From CAIMFV01 sp040757715 (GTDB lineage: Bacteria; Pseudomonadota; Alphaproteobacteria; Caulobacterales; Caulobacteraceae), in assembly GCA_040757715.1 (NCBI GenBank), contig JBFLWS010000001.1, positions 62,001 to 126,000 of the forward strand: a stretch of 64,000 bases of DNA. Direction: 5' to 3'. A program made the position numbers and the translations under genes. The notes below the pieces were generated by a model that was not told where the DNA came from, did not search any database, and saw nothing but the letters and a program-made list of their open reading frames with translations. Of the stretch, positions 35,730 through 44,691 are shown one piece after another. The first letter of the stretch is position 1. Each line of letters opens with the position of its first letter.

Positions 35730-37757
35730 TTACGACTCTCGACGCGGGGCGTCGGGATAGGTTTCGAGGCACTGGCCCAACGCCGCCTTCAGCGGGTTGA
35801 GCCAAGGCTCGTAGTGCTTCCAGTGCTCGACGGCGTCCTGGAAGATCGGTTGGCGAACCTGCTCCGAACTGGCGGTGCGGACGGCCCGATCATTTTCATA
35901 GAAGCGCAGGCAAGCCGGCTCGAACTCGAGCCCGCAATAGTCGAGCAGGCGGCGCACCTCGGTCTCGGTGTCGGCCACCATGCGCTCATAGATCACCCGG
36001 TGCACCCGACCGGGCAGGGCCTGGTCGAAGTGGTCCATCAGCCGCACATAGTCGGCGTAAGAGCGCCCGAGATCGGTCAGCTCGTAGGAGAAGTTCTGGC
36101 CGCGCGCGAAATGCTGTTTGAAGGCCGAGAAGCAGGTCGCCATCGGGTGACGCCGCGCATCGATGATCTTGGCGTTGGGCAGGATCGACAGGATCAGCCC
36201 GGTGTGGCCGAAATTGTTGGGCAGCTTGTCGATGAACAGCGGCTTGTCGGTGCGGCGGTGGATGCGCGTGCGCTCCAGGTAGAGCTCGCCAAGTTCCCGC
36301 AGCCGCTCCGGCGAAAGCTCCGCTACGGCGCCGGGATATTTCGACTCCTCGGTGCGCGACTTACGGTCGGCCAGCATGCGGGCGATGTGGCCGATCTCGG
36401 GCAGTTCGGCCGTGCCCTCCACCTGCGAGTGGCTGGAGAGGATCTGCTCCACCAGGGTCGAACCCGAGCGTGGCAAGCCCACGACGAAGATCGGGTCCGG
36501 GGCGGCGAAGCCCTGCCCCTTCCTTTCAGCGAAGTAGCTCGGCGTGTAGAGTCGGATGGCGCGGTCGGTCTGAGTTGCGACCTCGTCGGCGTCATAGTGA
36601 ATTTGCGTGCGGCGCAGCTTCGCGCCCTCGGCGTAGTGCTCGAACGAGCGGTCATAGACCTTGTCGTCCTCGAAGGCCTTGCCAAGCGCATAGTGCAGAT
36701 GGAAGCGATCCTCGACACTGATGTCCGTGCGGTCGAGGGCGGCTTCCATGGCCTCCACCTCGGCGTCGTCGAATTGGAACATCTTCAGATTAGCGAGGCT
36801 CCAATAGGCTTCGCCGAGGCTGGGTTCCTGCTCGATCGCCTTGCGGTAGGCGGCCACGCCGTCATCGCGCCGCCCCGCGGTCTTCAAGGCATGGCCGAAG
36901 CTCATCCAGCCCTTGGGCTGGTTTGGATATTCGGCCAGGATCTTCTCGTAGACCGCGATGGAGCGTCCCACATCCCCCACCCGCGACAGAGCCCCGGCCT
37001 GCAGGTTGCGGTAATTGGGGTCGTTGGGATCGATCTCTAGCAGGAGTTCAAGCTCGCGCAGACACTCTTCCAGCTTGTTCTGGCGGTAATAGACGATGGC
37101 GAGGTTGTGCCGCGCCGGATGGAAGCTGGGGGCCAGTTCCAGGGCGCGCAGCAGTAAGGTCTCGGAGTCGCCATAGCGGCCGATGCGGCCGGCGGTTTCC
37201 GCCAGCATGCGAATGGCGGCCACGTCGGTGGGGAAGGCCTGAAGGTGCGCCTTCAGCAACCGTTCGGCCACGGCGATCTGGTCGTCGCACAGGGCCTGGG
37301 CTGCGGTGACGAGGTTGGGATCGTTCACCGAGGCCTGGATGTGTCGCGCATAGGCCGCGTCCGCGCCATTGGCGTCGCCGGACACCATGAGCGCGTCGCC
37401 GAGCGCGCGCCAGGCGGGGGCGACGTTGGGCGCGAGTTGCACTGCGCGCTGGAACGCCTTCACCGCCAGGGGCAGGTCTTGGGTCGATAAGGCGGCGAGG
37501 CCAAGCTCGAAATGGACGTCGGCCCAACGGGGGGCGCGAGCGGCGAGGGGGGAGAGAGCCTCCAGGGCGCCTTTGGCGTCGCCCTTGGCGCGGCGCGCGG
37601 CGCCCAGCAGCAGTATCGCCTCTGGGGCGCCCGCCATGACCTTGAGGATTTCCAGCGCTTGCGCCTCAGCCATTGTCGGGTCGCGCGCAAGCAACCGCTG
37701 GCCATGGGCCAGGGCGGTGGCGAACGCGCCGACGGGTTGGGCCGCGAGCCCCGTCAT
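35730..37757 (-). CDS. TPR-repeat sulfotransferase family protein
   Basis: A 675-residue protein with about ten tetratricopeptide repeats (to residue ~400) and a C-terminal sulfotransferase domain. The PAPS 5'-phosphosulfate loop is VVGLPRSGSTLVEQ (from ~425). DARRHPMATCFSAF (~537-550) holds the 3'-phosphate-binding region. Such proteins transfer sulfate from PAPS to an alcohol or tyrosine acceptor; the TPRs probably bind the acceptor protein. No signal peptide is seen. The ATG at 37757 (MTGLAAQ) is chosen over an upstream in-frame ATG, since the extra 30 residues look non-coding and AGGA lies before 37757. It probably forms an operon with the TonB receptor. Confidence 0.9.
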   Translation of the reverse strand: MTGLAAQPVGAFATALAHGQRLLARDPTMAEAQALEILKVMAGAPEAILLLGAARRAKGDAKGALEALSPLAARAPRWADVHFELGLAALSTQDLPLAVKAFQRAVQLAPNVAPAWRALGDALMVSGDANGADAAYARHIQASVNDPNLVTAAQALCDDQIAVAERLLKAHLQAFPTDVAAIRMLAETAGRIGRYGDSETLLLRALELAPSFHPARHNLAIVYYRQNKLEECLRELELLLEIDPNDPNYRNLQAGALSRVGDVGRSIAVYEKILAEYPNQPKGWMSFGHALKTAGRRDDGVAAYRKAIEQEPSLGEAYWSLANLKMFQFDDAEVEAMEAALDRTDISVEDRFHLHYALGKAFEDDKVYDRSFEHYAEGAKLRRTQIHYDADEVATQTDRAIRLYTPSYFAERKGQGFAAPDPIFVVGLPRSGSTLVEQILSSHSQVEGTAELPEIGHIARMLADRKSRTEESKYPGAVAELSPERLRELGELYLERTRIHRRTDKPLFIDKLPNNFGHTGLILSILPNAKIIDARRHPMATCFSAFKQHFARGQNFSYELTDLGRSYADYVRLMDHFDQALPGRVHRVIYERMVADTETEVRRLLDYCGLEFEPACLRFYENDRAVRTASSEQVRQPIFQDAVEHWKHYEPWLNPLKAALGQCLETYPDAPRRES

Positions 37758-37986
37758 CGAACAAGGTGATCCTAATAGGTCAATGATAGATATATGAGGC
37801 CCGCCGATAGGAGCACTGTCAATTCTGACTTGGACAAGATGCAACACTTCTGTGGCGTAACCTTCATAAATGCCACAGTCCGAGGCATGCTCGTCAATTC
37901 CGCTGCCTTAGAAGGCGTTTCCTCCCTTGCGCGAGTCGCTTGACCGGCCGGCGCGAAGGCGGCCAAGCTTGCGCCAATGAAGTGAC

Positions 37987-39918
37987 ATGGGAAACGTCAT
38001 GAACTGGAAAACTTGGCTGTGCGGCGGCGCGATTCTCGCCGCTATTGTGGGGGCGACGCCTTCGACTGCAGCGGATGCGCCGCTGAATTGGAGCGACCAG
38101 CGCGATTTCGATTTCGCCAGCCGCGGCTTCGTCGCCACTCGCAAGGACCCCAAGATCGTCGACGCCAGCGGCAAGGTGGTGTGGGACCTGTCGGCCTATG
38201 ACTTCCTAAAGGGCCAGCCGCGGGCCACGGTGAATCCGAGCCTGTGGCGTCAGGCCTCGCTGCTGGCCAAGCACGGTCTCTTCAAGGTCACCGACCGGGT
38301 GTGGCAGGTGCGCGGCTTCGACATCTCCAACACCACCTTCATACAGGGCGATACGGGCTGGATTGTCATCGACACGCTCACCTCGCGCGAGACGGCCAAG
38401 GCGGCGCTCGACCTCGTCAATGAGCAGCTTGGCCCGCGCAAGGTGGCGGCCATCATCTATACCCACAGCCATTCCGATCATTTCGGCGGCGCACGCGGCA
38501 TGGTGGACCAGGCCGACCTCGACGCTGGCAAGGTGAAGGTGATCGCGCCGCAGGGCTTCTTGGAGCACGCCGTCAGCGAGAACATCATCGCCGGCACAGC
38601 CATGGCCCGGCGCGCGGTTTATCAGTTCGGCTTCTATCTGCCAAAGGGCGCCGATGGTCAGGTCAGCGCGGGCATCGGTCAGGCGGTGTCCATGGGCTCG
38701 CCCAGCCTCCTGCCGCCCAACATCACCATCACCCACACCGGCGAGACGCTGACGGTGGACGGGGTGAAGCTGGAATTCCAGATGACGCCGGGCACCGAGG
38801 CGCCGGCGGAAATGAACGTCTACCTGCCCGACCTGCGGGCTCTGTGCATGGCCGAGAACGCCAACGCCTCCCAGCACAACGTGCTGACCCCGCGGGGCGC
38901 CTTGGTGCGCGACGCCAAGGTGTGGGCCGACGACCTGACCGAGTCGCTGAACCGCTATGGCGACAAGACCGACATCCTGTTCACCAGCCACGCCTGGCCA
39001 AGGTTCGGGCGCGAGACCATCGTCGACTATCTCGCCAAGCACCGCGACGCCTACAAATACTTGCACGATCAGTCGGTGCGGATGATGAACGCGGGGCTCA
39101 CGGGGCCGGAAATCGCCAATCGCCTGCACCTGCCCAAGGCGCTGGACCAGGAGTGGTTCAACCGCGGCTACTATGGCTCGCTGAGTTTCAACGGCCGGGC
39201 GGTCTATCAGCGCTACATGGGCTGGTACGACGCCAATCCGGTCCACCTTGATCCCTTCGAGCCCAAGGAGGAGGCGCTGCGCTATGTCGCGGCCATGGGC
39301 GGGGCAAAGAAGGTGCTGAGCGAGATGAAGGCCGCCGAGGGGAAGGGCGACTTCAAGTGGGCGGCCGAGCTCGGCGCGCGCCTCGTTATGGCCGACGCCA
39401 AGGACGCCCCGGCCAAGGCCGAGCTCGCCAAGGTCTATCGCCACCTGGGTTACGCCACCGAAAACGCCATCTGGCGCAACATGTACCTCTCGGCGGTGCA
39501 GGACCTGGAGGGCGGACCGAAGGGGACCTTCAACGCCAACTATTCCCTCGACATGATCCGCGCCACGCCCACGGCCATGCTGATGGACCTGATGGCGGTG
39601 CGTCTGAACGCCGACCGGGCGGGCGAGGGCCACGCCGTGGTCGACCTCGTTTTCCCGGAACGTCAGGAGAAGGTGCGTCTCACCGTGCGCAACGGCGTCC
39701 TCCTGCACGAAGAGGGGGCGACGAGCGGGCCGGCAGACGCGACCATCACCCTGGCGCGGCAGGATTTCCTCTTGATGTCGCTCATGGGCGGCGACCTCGC
39801 GGCCAAGCGCCTGGCGGCGGGCGGCGGGATCAAGGTGGAAGGCGATGCGAGCGCGCTCTCGCGCCTGGTGAGCTGGCTCGACCCGCTCAGCCCGACCTTC
39901 CCGATCCTGACGCGCTGA
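37987..39918 (+). CDS. SdsA-type alkylsulfatase (MBL fold), exported
   Basis: A 643-residue metallo-beta-lactamase-fold sulfatase that hydrolyses alkyl sulfate esters in the periplasm. The signal peptide is MNWKTWLCGGAILAAI... with cleavage near TAADA. The zinc motif is HSHSDH (His160, His162, Asp164, His165), followed by MAENANASQHN and SHAWPRFG. The family's helical dimerisation domain (MGWYDANPVHLDPF to about residue 500) and SCP2-like C-terminal domain (from ~530) are complete. Start choice is open: ATG at 37987 or at 37999. It diverges from the sulfotransferase gene, 229 bases away. Confidence 0.93.
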   Translation: MGNVMNWKTWLCGGAILAAIVGATPSTAADAPLNWSDQRDFDFASRGFVATRKDPKIVDASGKVVWDLSAYDFLKGQPRATVNPSLWRQASLLAKHGLFKVTDRVWQVRGFDISNTTFIQGDTGWIVIDTLTSRETAKAALDLVNEQLGPRKVAAIIYTHSHSDHFGGARGMVDQADLDAGKVKVIAPQGFLEHAVSENIIAGTAMARRAVYQFGFYLPKGADGQVSAGIGQAVSMGSPSLLPPNITITHTGETLTVDGVKLEFQMTPGTEAPAEMNVYLPDLRALCMAENANASQHNVLTPRGALVRDAKVWADDLTESLNRYGDKTDILFTSHAWPRFGRETIVDYLAKHRDAYKYLHDQSVRMMNAGLTGPEIANRLHLPKALDQEWFNRGYYGSLSFNGRAVYQRYMGWYDANPVHLDPFEPKEEALRYVAAMGGAKKVLSEMKAAEGKGDFKWAAELGARLVMADAKDAPAKAELAKVYRHLGYATENAIWRNMYLSAVQDLEGGPKGTFNANYSLDMIRATPTAMLMDLMAVRLNADRAGEGHAVVDLVFPERQEKVRLTVRNGVLLHEEGATSGPADATITLARQDFLLMSLMGGDLAAKRLAAGGGIKVEGDASALSRLVSWLDPLSPTFPILTR

Positions 39919-39964
39919 CGGGGCGATTGCACTGCGCCCGCGACCTGGGCATAAGCGCGCCTGG

Positions 39965-40039
39965 GCCGGCGTAGCACAGCGGTAGTGCAGCGGTTTTGTA
40001 AACCGAAGGTCGGGAGTTCGATCCTCTCCGCCGGCACCA
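39965..40039 (+). tRNA. tRNA-Thr (anticodon TGT)
   Basis: The acceptor GCCGGCG pairs with CGCCGGC near the 3' end. The anticodon loop TTTGTAA carries TGT, and the T-arm has GGGAG-TTCGATC-CTCTC. The discriminator is A and the CCA end is encoded (40037-40039). The next gene starts 13 bases later, and its likely ribosome-binding site AGGA uses the last A of the tRNA. Confidence 0.97.
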
Positions 40040-40052
40040 GGACACGGACCCG

Positions 40053-40841
40053 ATGGCGAAGAACGCTGCGGCTTGGATAACGTCCTTGGCCTGCGCCGCC
40101 TTGGCGGTCGCGTTGCCGGTCAGGAGCGCATCCGCGCCGACTGCGGATCAACTCGTCGTCTGGGCCTGGGAGCGGCCTGAGGACCTTCGCTTCCTGCCGC
40201 AGAATGTGGAGATCGCCGCGCTGAGCGGCTTCGTCGAGCTGCGCGGCGAGGAACTGTTCACGCGGGGGCGCCGGTTTCCGCTGAAGGCCCGACCCGGCCA
40301 AGTCCAGACCTCGGTGGTGCATGTCCAGGTCAGCCGGACCACGCCCATGCGCTGGACCCCGGCGCTGCGGGCGCGCACGTCGGCGGCGGTGCTGACTCTG
40401 TTTCAGCACATCCCCGCGCAAAGGCTGCAAATCGACTTCGAGGTGAAGAGCTCGGAGCGGCAGGCGCTGCTCGATCTCATGGCCGATGTGAAACGCGCCC
40501 TGCCGCCCGGCGTCACGCTTTCCATGACCGCCATCGCCGCCTGGTGTCAGACCGAGACCTGGATCGACGGCGTCGACGCCGACGAGGTTGCGCCCATGTT
40601 GTTTCGTATGGGCGCCAAGGGCGCTGCGATCCGCGAAAGACTGGCGCAGGGCGAGGATTTCACCCAAAATTCATGCCGGAAGGCCTTGGCGATTTCAGTG
40701 GATGCGCCCCTCATGCGGGCGCCCACGGGGCGGCGAATCTATCTGTTCAATCCTCGCTCGTGGACCGCGCGGGATTTCGAGCAGGCGAGGGGGGAGATCG
40801 AGGGATGGCGCGCAATAAATGGCGTGGAGGGCTCGCCCTAA
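40053..40841 (+). CDS. DUF3142 domain protein, exported
   Basis: A 262-residue protein with an N-terminal signal peptide (AAAWITSLACAALAVALPVRSASA). It matches the DUF3142 type: VVWAWERPEDLRFL near the mature N-terminus, LQIDFEVKSSERQALLDLMADVKRALPPGVTLSMTAIAAWCQTETWI in the middle and ISVDAPL later. The strand-helix order is like a TIM-barrel sugar hydrolase, but I can identify no catalytic residues. It overlaps the next gene by 37 bases. The likely SD AGGA (40039-40042) shares a base with the upstream tRNA, so the two may be co-transcribed. Function unknown. Confidence 0.8.
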   Translation: MAKNAAAWITSLACAALAVALPVRSASAPTADQLVVWAWERPEDLRFLPQNVEIAALSGFVELRGEELFTRGRRFPLKARPGQVQTSVVHVQVSRTTPMRWTPALRARTSAAVLTLFQHIPAQRLQIDFEVKSSERQALLDLMADVKRALPPGVTLSMTAIAAWCQTETWIDGVDADEVAPMLFRMGAKGAAIRERLAQGEDFTQNSCRKALAISVDAPLMRAPTGRRIYLFNPRSWTARDFEQARGEIEGWRAINGVEGSP

Positions 40842-43318
40842 CGGCGAGCCTGTGCGGCCTGGCGGCGGGGAACGCCCAGGCTTCCGGACCAGGCGAGCCC
40901 GCGCCGCATTATCTGGACCAATTCGGCGGCTCGGTCCCAGACCTGAAGGCCGTGTGGGACGGGCGCATCGGCGTGGTCATGGCCCGCGCGCCGCGACCGG
41001 AGCTATATCTGAAATGGCGCCTGCTGCACGGCCTCGCCGTGGGGGCGGACGCGGGGGCGGCGCTGTCCAAGCCCTGCTGCGACGCGACCTCGCCCTTCGC
41101 GCCGCCGCAAGCCCGCGACGCCTGGATCGAGGCGCGCAAGCTGGTCGTCGGCGCTCCCGATCTGGCGCGGCCCTGGATCGACACCGAACGGCCCGTGGCT
41201 GACGGGGTCAGCATTCCGAACTGCTTCGACGACGCCTTTGTCTTCGCCACCCAGACCCTGAAGGACCGAATTCGCGATCATGGGGCGAGCGATCCCCATG
41301 TGCGCGCCTGGCTCGCCACCCAGGACGCGGTCTTCGCCGCCTGCAGTTCCGCCGCCGCAACGCTGCCCGCCCTGGCGGCCGACGCGCCGGCCTGGCTGAA
41401 AGCCGATCGGGCCTATCAGGACGCCGCCTTCGCCCTCTATTCGGGGCGCGCCAAGGACGCGGCGCAACGCTTCACCGACCTGGGCCGCGATCGCGCGTCG
41501 CCCTATCGAGGTCTTGGCCCCTATCTCGCCGCTCGGGCGCTCTGGCGCGAAGCCCTCCGTCACCCGAGCCCTGCGGCCGAGGCTGATGCTACGCACGCGC
41601 TCGATCGCCTGGCGGCCAGCCCTGCCGACACCTATGGCCGCGCCCAGGTCACGCCCATGCGCGAATCCTTGCAGGTGCGCCTGCATCCGGACCTCGCCCG
41701 GCCGCGGCTGGAGCGCGCGATCCTGGCGCCTGAGGCCTCTCCTGATCTGGCCGTTCGCTTCCGCGACCTCTCGGATCTCTCCGATTCCGCCGTTGCCCAT
41801 GGGGGACAGCCAGCCGAGGTGCTGGATTGGATCGCCACCCTGAAGGGCGTCTTGCCCAAGCCGCCCGCGCCGCCTGAGCCGACACCCCCTGCGCCGCCCG
41901 AGCCGCAGCCGCAGGCGCCAGCCGCTGATCCTGCGCCGGTGGATTCCGCGACCTTTATGGCGCAGGCCCGCGCCGGGCGGTTGAAGGCGGCTCTGGAGGC
42001 CGCCAAGACGGCCGAGGCCAACCGCCGCGAAGCCCTCGCCCATGCCATGGCGCGGTGGAGCGCGGGCCATGACCGCGCCTGGCTCCTCGCTGCGATCAGC
42101 CTGGTGAACCCGGGCGAGACCGAGGCGCCGGCCCTCTCGGCCGCTGCTGAAGCCGTGGAAGCCACCTATCCAGGCTGGCTCACCTTGCAGCACCATCTGA
42201 TCCGTTTGAGTTGGACCTCACGGTCGGCGGCGGATACCCGATCGCGGTTGGACCAACTCCTCGCGCGCCCGGATCTATCCACCAGCGACCGCAATCTTTT
42301 CCTCGGGGCGAGGAGCCAGGTGGCGGCCAGCCTTAATGATTTTCTGGGCCATGCCTTGCGCCAGCGCGTGTGCAGCGGCGACGGCGCCGCGCGCTGCGCC
42401 CGCGATGACTGGTCTACGGACTCCTATCAGGCCGGCGGTGTTTTCGACGGGGAGGGGAGCGACGGGACCGTGGGCCTTGGTGATGAGGCGCGCGCCGTGC
42501 TCGACCGGTTGCCGTTGGCGCAGCGCATGAACGCCGCCGCCGACCCGCGGCTGCCGCCGCGGCTTCGACTTGATCTTGATCTCACCAACTTCGCCCGCGC
42601 TGTCGATTTGCAGGACGCCGCCGCCATTGACGCCGTTTCAGGCCGGCTCGAGGCGCTCTTGCCGCTGATGGCCGCGGATTTCGTCGCTATCCGCAAGGCG
42701 CGGCCCGGCCCCGACAAGCGCTTCGCCGAGTTCTTCGTGCTGGCCAAGATACCTGGCCTGCGCACCGATTTGGTGGAATACACCCGACCCGAAGGCCGCA
42801 CGGTGAGCGAGTTCCAGGGCTATTGGACCGACTGGATCGTGTTCGCGAAAGCTCATCCGCTCGCCGCCAGCGCTGCTCCGGAGCCCTCGCTCTATCAGCG
42901 CGACGGGCAGGGCGCGGAGGAAGGGTGGCCTGACGCCCAGACCGACCTCACCTGCCTTGGCGAGTGCGAAGCTGGCGCCCAGCCGCTGCGCCTGCCCGAT
43001 TTCGCCGACAAGGCGCAGGCCGCGGCGCGCGTCGAGCGGGGCTATTTCCTGCGCACGCCGCAATCCTATTACGACGCGGGCAAGACCAATCCGCCGCTGG
43101 ACCTGCCGAAAGGCGCCGTGTCGGCCTGGGAGGAAATGCTCGCCTATGTCGCGGCGCACCCGAAGGACCCCCGCGCGCCCGAGGCCCTCTACTGGCTGGT
43201 GCATGTGGGTCATTTCGGCGGCAGTCACGCCCACTCCGGGCGTCGCGCCTTCAAGCTGCTGAAAGCTCGCTATGCGACTTCGGATTGGGCGGTGAAGACC
43301 AAGTACTATTACGACTAG
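40805..43318 (+). CDS. large exported hypothetical protein (837 aa)
   Basis: I do not recognise a named family for this protein. It starts with a signal peptide (RNKWRGGLALTASLCGLAAG, cleavage near AQA) at the ATG 40805, inside the end of the DUF3142 gene. The body is helical and TPR-like in feel (APAWLKADRAYQDAAFALYSGRAKDAAQRF), with a proline-rich linker near residue 355 (PPAPPEPTPPAPPEPQPQ). A conserved-looking C-terminus reads APEALYWLVHVGHFGGSHAHSGRRAFKLL, ending in TKYYYD. A possible active site lies in HFGGSHAHSG, but this is unproven. The overlap says that it works with the DUF3142 protein, probably in the periplasm. Confidence 0.75.
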   Translation: MARNKWRGGLALTASLCGLAAGNAQASGPGEPAPHYLDQFGGSVPDLKAVWDGRIGVVMARAPRPELYLKWRLLHGLAVGADAGAALSKPCCDATSPFAPPQARDAWIEARKLVVGAPDLARPWIDTERPVADGVSIPNCFDDAFVFATQTLKDRIRDHGASDPHVRAWLATQDAVFAACSSAAATLPALAADAPAWLKADRAYQDAAFALYSGRAKDAAQRFTDLGRDRASPYRGLGPYLAARALWREALRHPSPAAEADATHALDRLAASPADTYGRAQVTPMRESLQVRLHPDLARPRLERAILAPEASPDLAVRFRDLSDLSDSAVAHGGQPAEVLDWIATLKGVLPKPPAPPEPTPPAPPEPQPQAPAADPAPVDSATFMAQARAGRLKAALEAAKTAEANRREALAHAMARWSAGHDRAWLLAAISLVNPGETEAPALSAAAEAVEATYPGWLTLQHHLIRLSWTSRSAADTRSRLDQLLARPDLSTSDRNLFLGARSQVAASLNDFLGHALRQRVCSGDGAARCARDDWSTDSYQAGGVFDGEGSDGTVGLGDEARAVLDRLPLAQRMNAAADPRLPPRLRLDLDLTNFARAVDLQDAAAIDAVSGRLEALLPLMAADFVAIRKARPGPDKRFAEFFVLAKIPGLRTDLVEYTRPEGRTVSEFQGYWTDWIVFAKAHPLAASAAPEPSLYQRDGQGAEEGWPDAQTDLTCLGECEAGAQPLRLPDFADKAQAAARVERGYFLRTPQSYYDAGKTNPPLDLPKGAVSAWEEMLAYVAAHPKDPRAPEALYWLVHVGHFGGSHAHSGRRAFKLLKARYATSDWAVKTKYYYD

Positions 43319-43330
43319 CGTTCAGACACG

Positions 43331-43366
43331 AAAACGCCGGCGCGTCCTTGGTGGGACGGCCGGCGC
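43331..43366 (-). terminator. terminator of cytochrome c gene
   Basis: A GC-rich hairpin (GGCCGTCCC and matching GGACGC with GCCGGC arms) is followed on the minus strand by TTTT. It stands between the convergent 837-residue protein gene and the cytochrome gene, 26 bases after the latter's stop. Confidence 0.65.
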
Positions 43367-43391
43367 TTCAGCCGAACGGCTGGTGGAAAGC

Positions 43392-43769
43392 CTACTTCAC
43401 GGTTTGCAGATAGGCGACCAGGTTGGCGACCTTGGCAGCGTCCTTCACGCCGCCGAAGGGCATCTTGTTGCCGGGGACCGCGGTCGCCGGCGAGGTGATG
43501 TAGGCGGTGAGCTTGTCGGCGGTCCACTTGAAGCCGGCGGCCTTCATGGCCGGGGAGTAGGCGAAGGTGGTGGAGCCGGCCTTGCGACCCACGACGCCGA
43601 ACAGGTTCGGGCCGACGGTGGTGTTCGCGCCCTTGACCACGACGTGGCAGGTGCTGCACTGGGAGGTGAAGACGGCCTTGCCGGCGACGGCGTCGGCGGC
43701 TTGGGCGGCGCCCGAGGCCATCAGGGCGATGGCGGCGGCGACGCTCGAAATCATGGCGGTACGGACCAT
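43392..43769 (-). CDS. soluble class I cytochrome c
   Basis: A 125-residue periplasmic cytochrome c. A Sec signal peptide (VRTAMISSVAAAIALMASGAAQA) precedes the haem domain. CSTCH is the CxxCH site, VGPNLFGVVGRKAGS is typical, and GNKMPFGG provides the axial methionine. GAGGAA lies 7 bases before the ATG at 43769; longer in-frame starts are rejected. It is a close relative of the lipoprotein cytochrome at 25069-25584, minus the lipid anchor and linker. Likely role: electron shuttle between bc1 complex and oxidases. Confidence 0.93.
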   Translation of the reverse strand: MVRTAMISSVAAAIALMASGAAQAADAVAGKAVFTSQCSTCHVVVKGANTTVGPNLFGVVGRKAGSTTFAYSPAMKAAGFKWTADKLTAYITSPATAVPGNKMPFGGVKDAAKVANLVAYLQTVK

Positions 43770-43994
43770 ACGAAGTTCCTCAGGATGTTGTTGTTCGCGC
43801 GGGCGCTGACGGCGCTCCAGCCGGAGCCAATGACCGCGGGTCCTACGGGATTCCTTGCGCTGCCTCAATCATGGCCCTAGGCAAATTGTCTAACCCTGGC
43901 GATTGTCGAGACCTGTGTCCTGCGAAGCTCGCGAGGGGAACGGATGAGCGTGTCCTGCTTGCGCAATGAACCCGGTTGGCCCAGGTAGGATCAC

Positions 43995-44663
43995 ATGAAC
44001 GCCCCGTCCAACGCTCCCATCCGCGCCGTGGTCGCCCCGGTGACCCCCTTGCAGCAGAACTGCACCATCGTCTGGTGCGCCAAGACGAAGCTGGCGGCGG
44101 TGATCGATCCGGGCGGCGATCTGCCCCTGATCCTGAAGGCGGTCGCGGAGCACGGCCTGACCATCGACAAGATCTGGATCACGCACGGCCACCTCGACCA
44201 TGCGGGCGCCGCAGCGACGCTGAAGGCCAAGACCGGCGCGATCATCGAGGGCCCGCATCGCGGGGATAAAGGCCTGATCGCCGAGATCCCGCAATCCGCA
44301 GCGCGCTACGGCATGGCCGGCGCGGAGAGCTTCACGCCCGACCGCTGGCTGGAGGACGGCGACGAGGTGACCCTCGGTGAGACGAAGTTCCTGGTGCGGC
44401 ACTGTCCCGGCCATACCCCAGGCCACGTGGTTTTCGTGCACACTGACGCTGGCTTCGCCCAGGTGGGCGACGTGCTGTTCAAAGGCTCCATCGGCCGTAC
44501 CGATTTCCCGGGCGGGAACTACAATCAGCTGATAAGCTCCATCACCGAGCGGCTATGGCCGCTGGGCCCGAACGTGGCCTTCGTGCCCGGGCACGGGCCC
44601 ATGTCCACCTTCGGCCAGGAGCGCAAAACCAACCCCTTCGTGTCCGATCTGGCCCTCGGCTAG
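43995..44663 (+). CDS. MBL-fold metallo-hydrolase (glyoxalase II-like)
   Basis: A 222-residue cytosolic metallo-beta-lactamase-fold hydrolase of the YcbL/glyoxalase II-like type. The metal motif is THGHLDHAG (H-x-H-x-D-H), with later ligands in CPGHTPGHVVF, QVGDVLFKGSIGRTDF and VPGHGPMSTFG. The lack of the C-terminal glutathione-binding domain of true GloB suggests that it hydrolyses another thioester. The N-terminal PLQQNCTIVWC matches the family start. It converges with the halohydrin dehalogenase-like gene, 28 bases apart. Confidence 0.92.
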   Translation: MNAPSNAPIRAVVAPVTPLQQNCTIVWCAKTKLAAVIDPGGDLPLILKAVAEHGLTIDKIWITHGHLDHAGAAATLKAKTGAIIEGPHRGDKGLIAEIPQSAARYGMAGAESFTPDRWLEDGDEVTLGETKFLVRHCPGHTPGHVVFVHTDAGFAQVGDVLFKGSIGRTDFPGGNYNQLISSITERLWPLGPNVAFVPGHGPMSTFGQERKTNPFVSDLALG

Positions 44664-44691
44664 GACGCGAACTCGACCGCCCGGCGAAGCG

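Noticed and set aside
38206..39708. 500-codon minus-strand frame over the alkylsulfatase
   Set aside because: Shadow of the sulfatase gene; no ribosome-binding site and no motif.
40544..40804. N-terminal extension of the 837-residue protein by 87 codons
   Set aside because: The extension is Arg/Gly-rich and would bury the signal peptide that begins at 40805.
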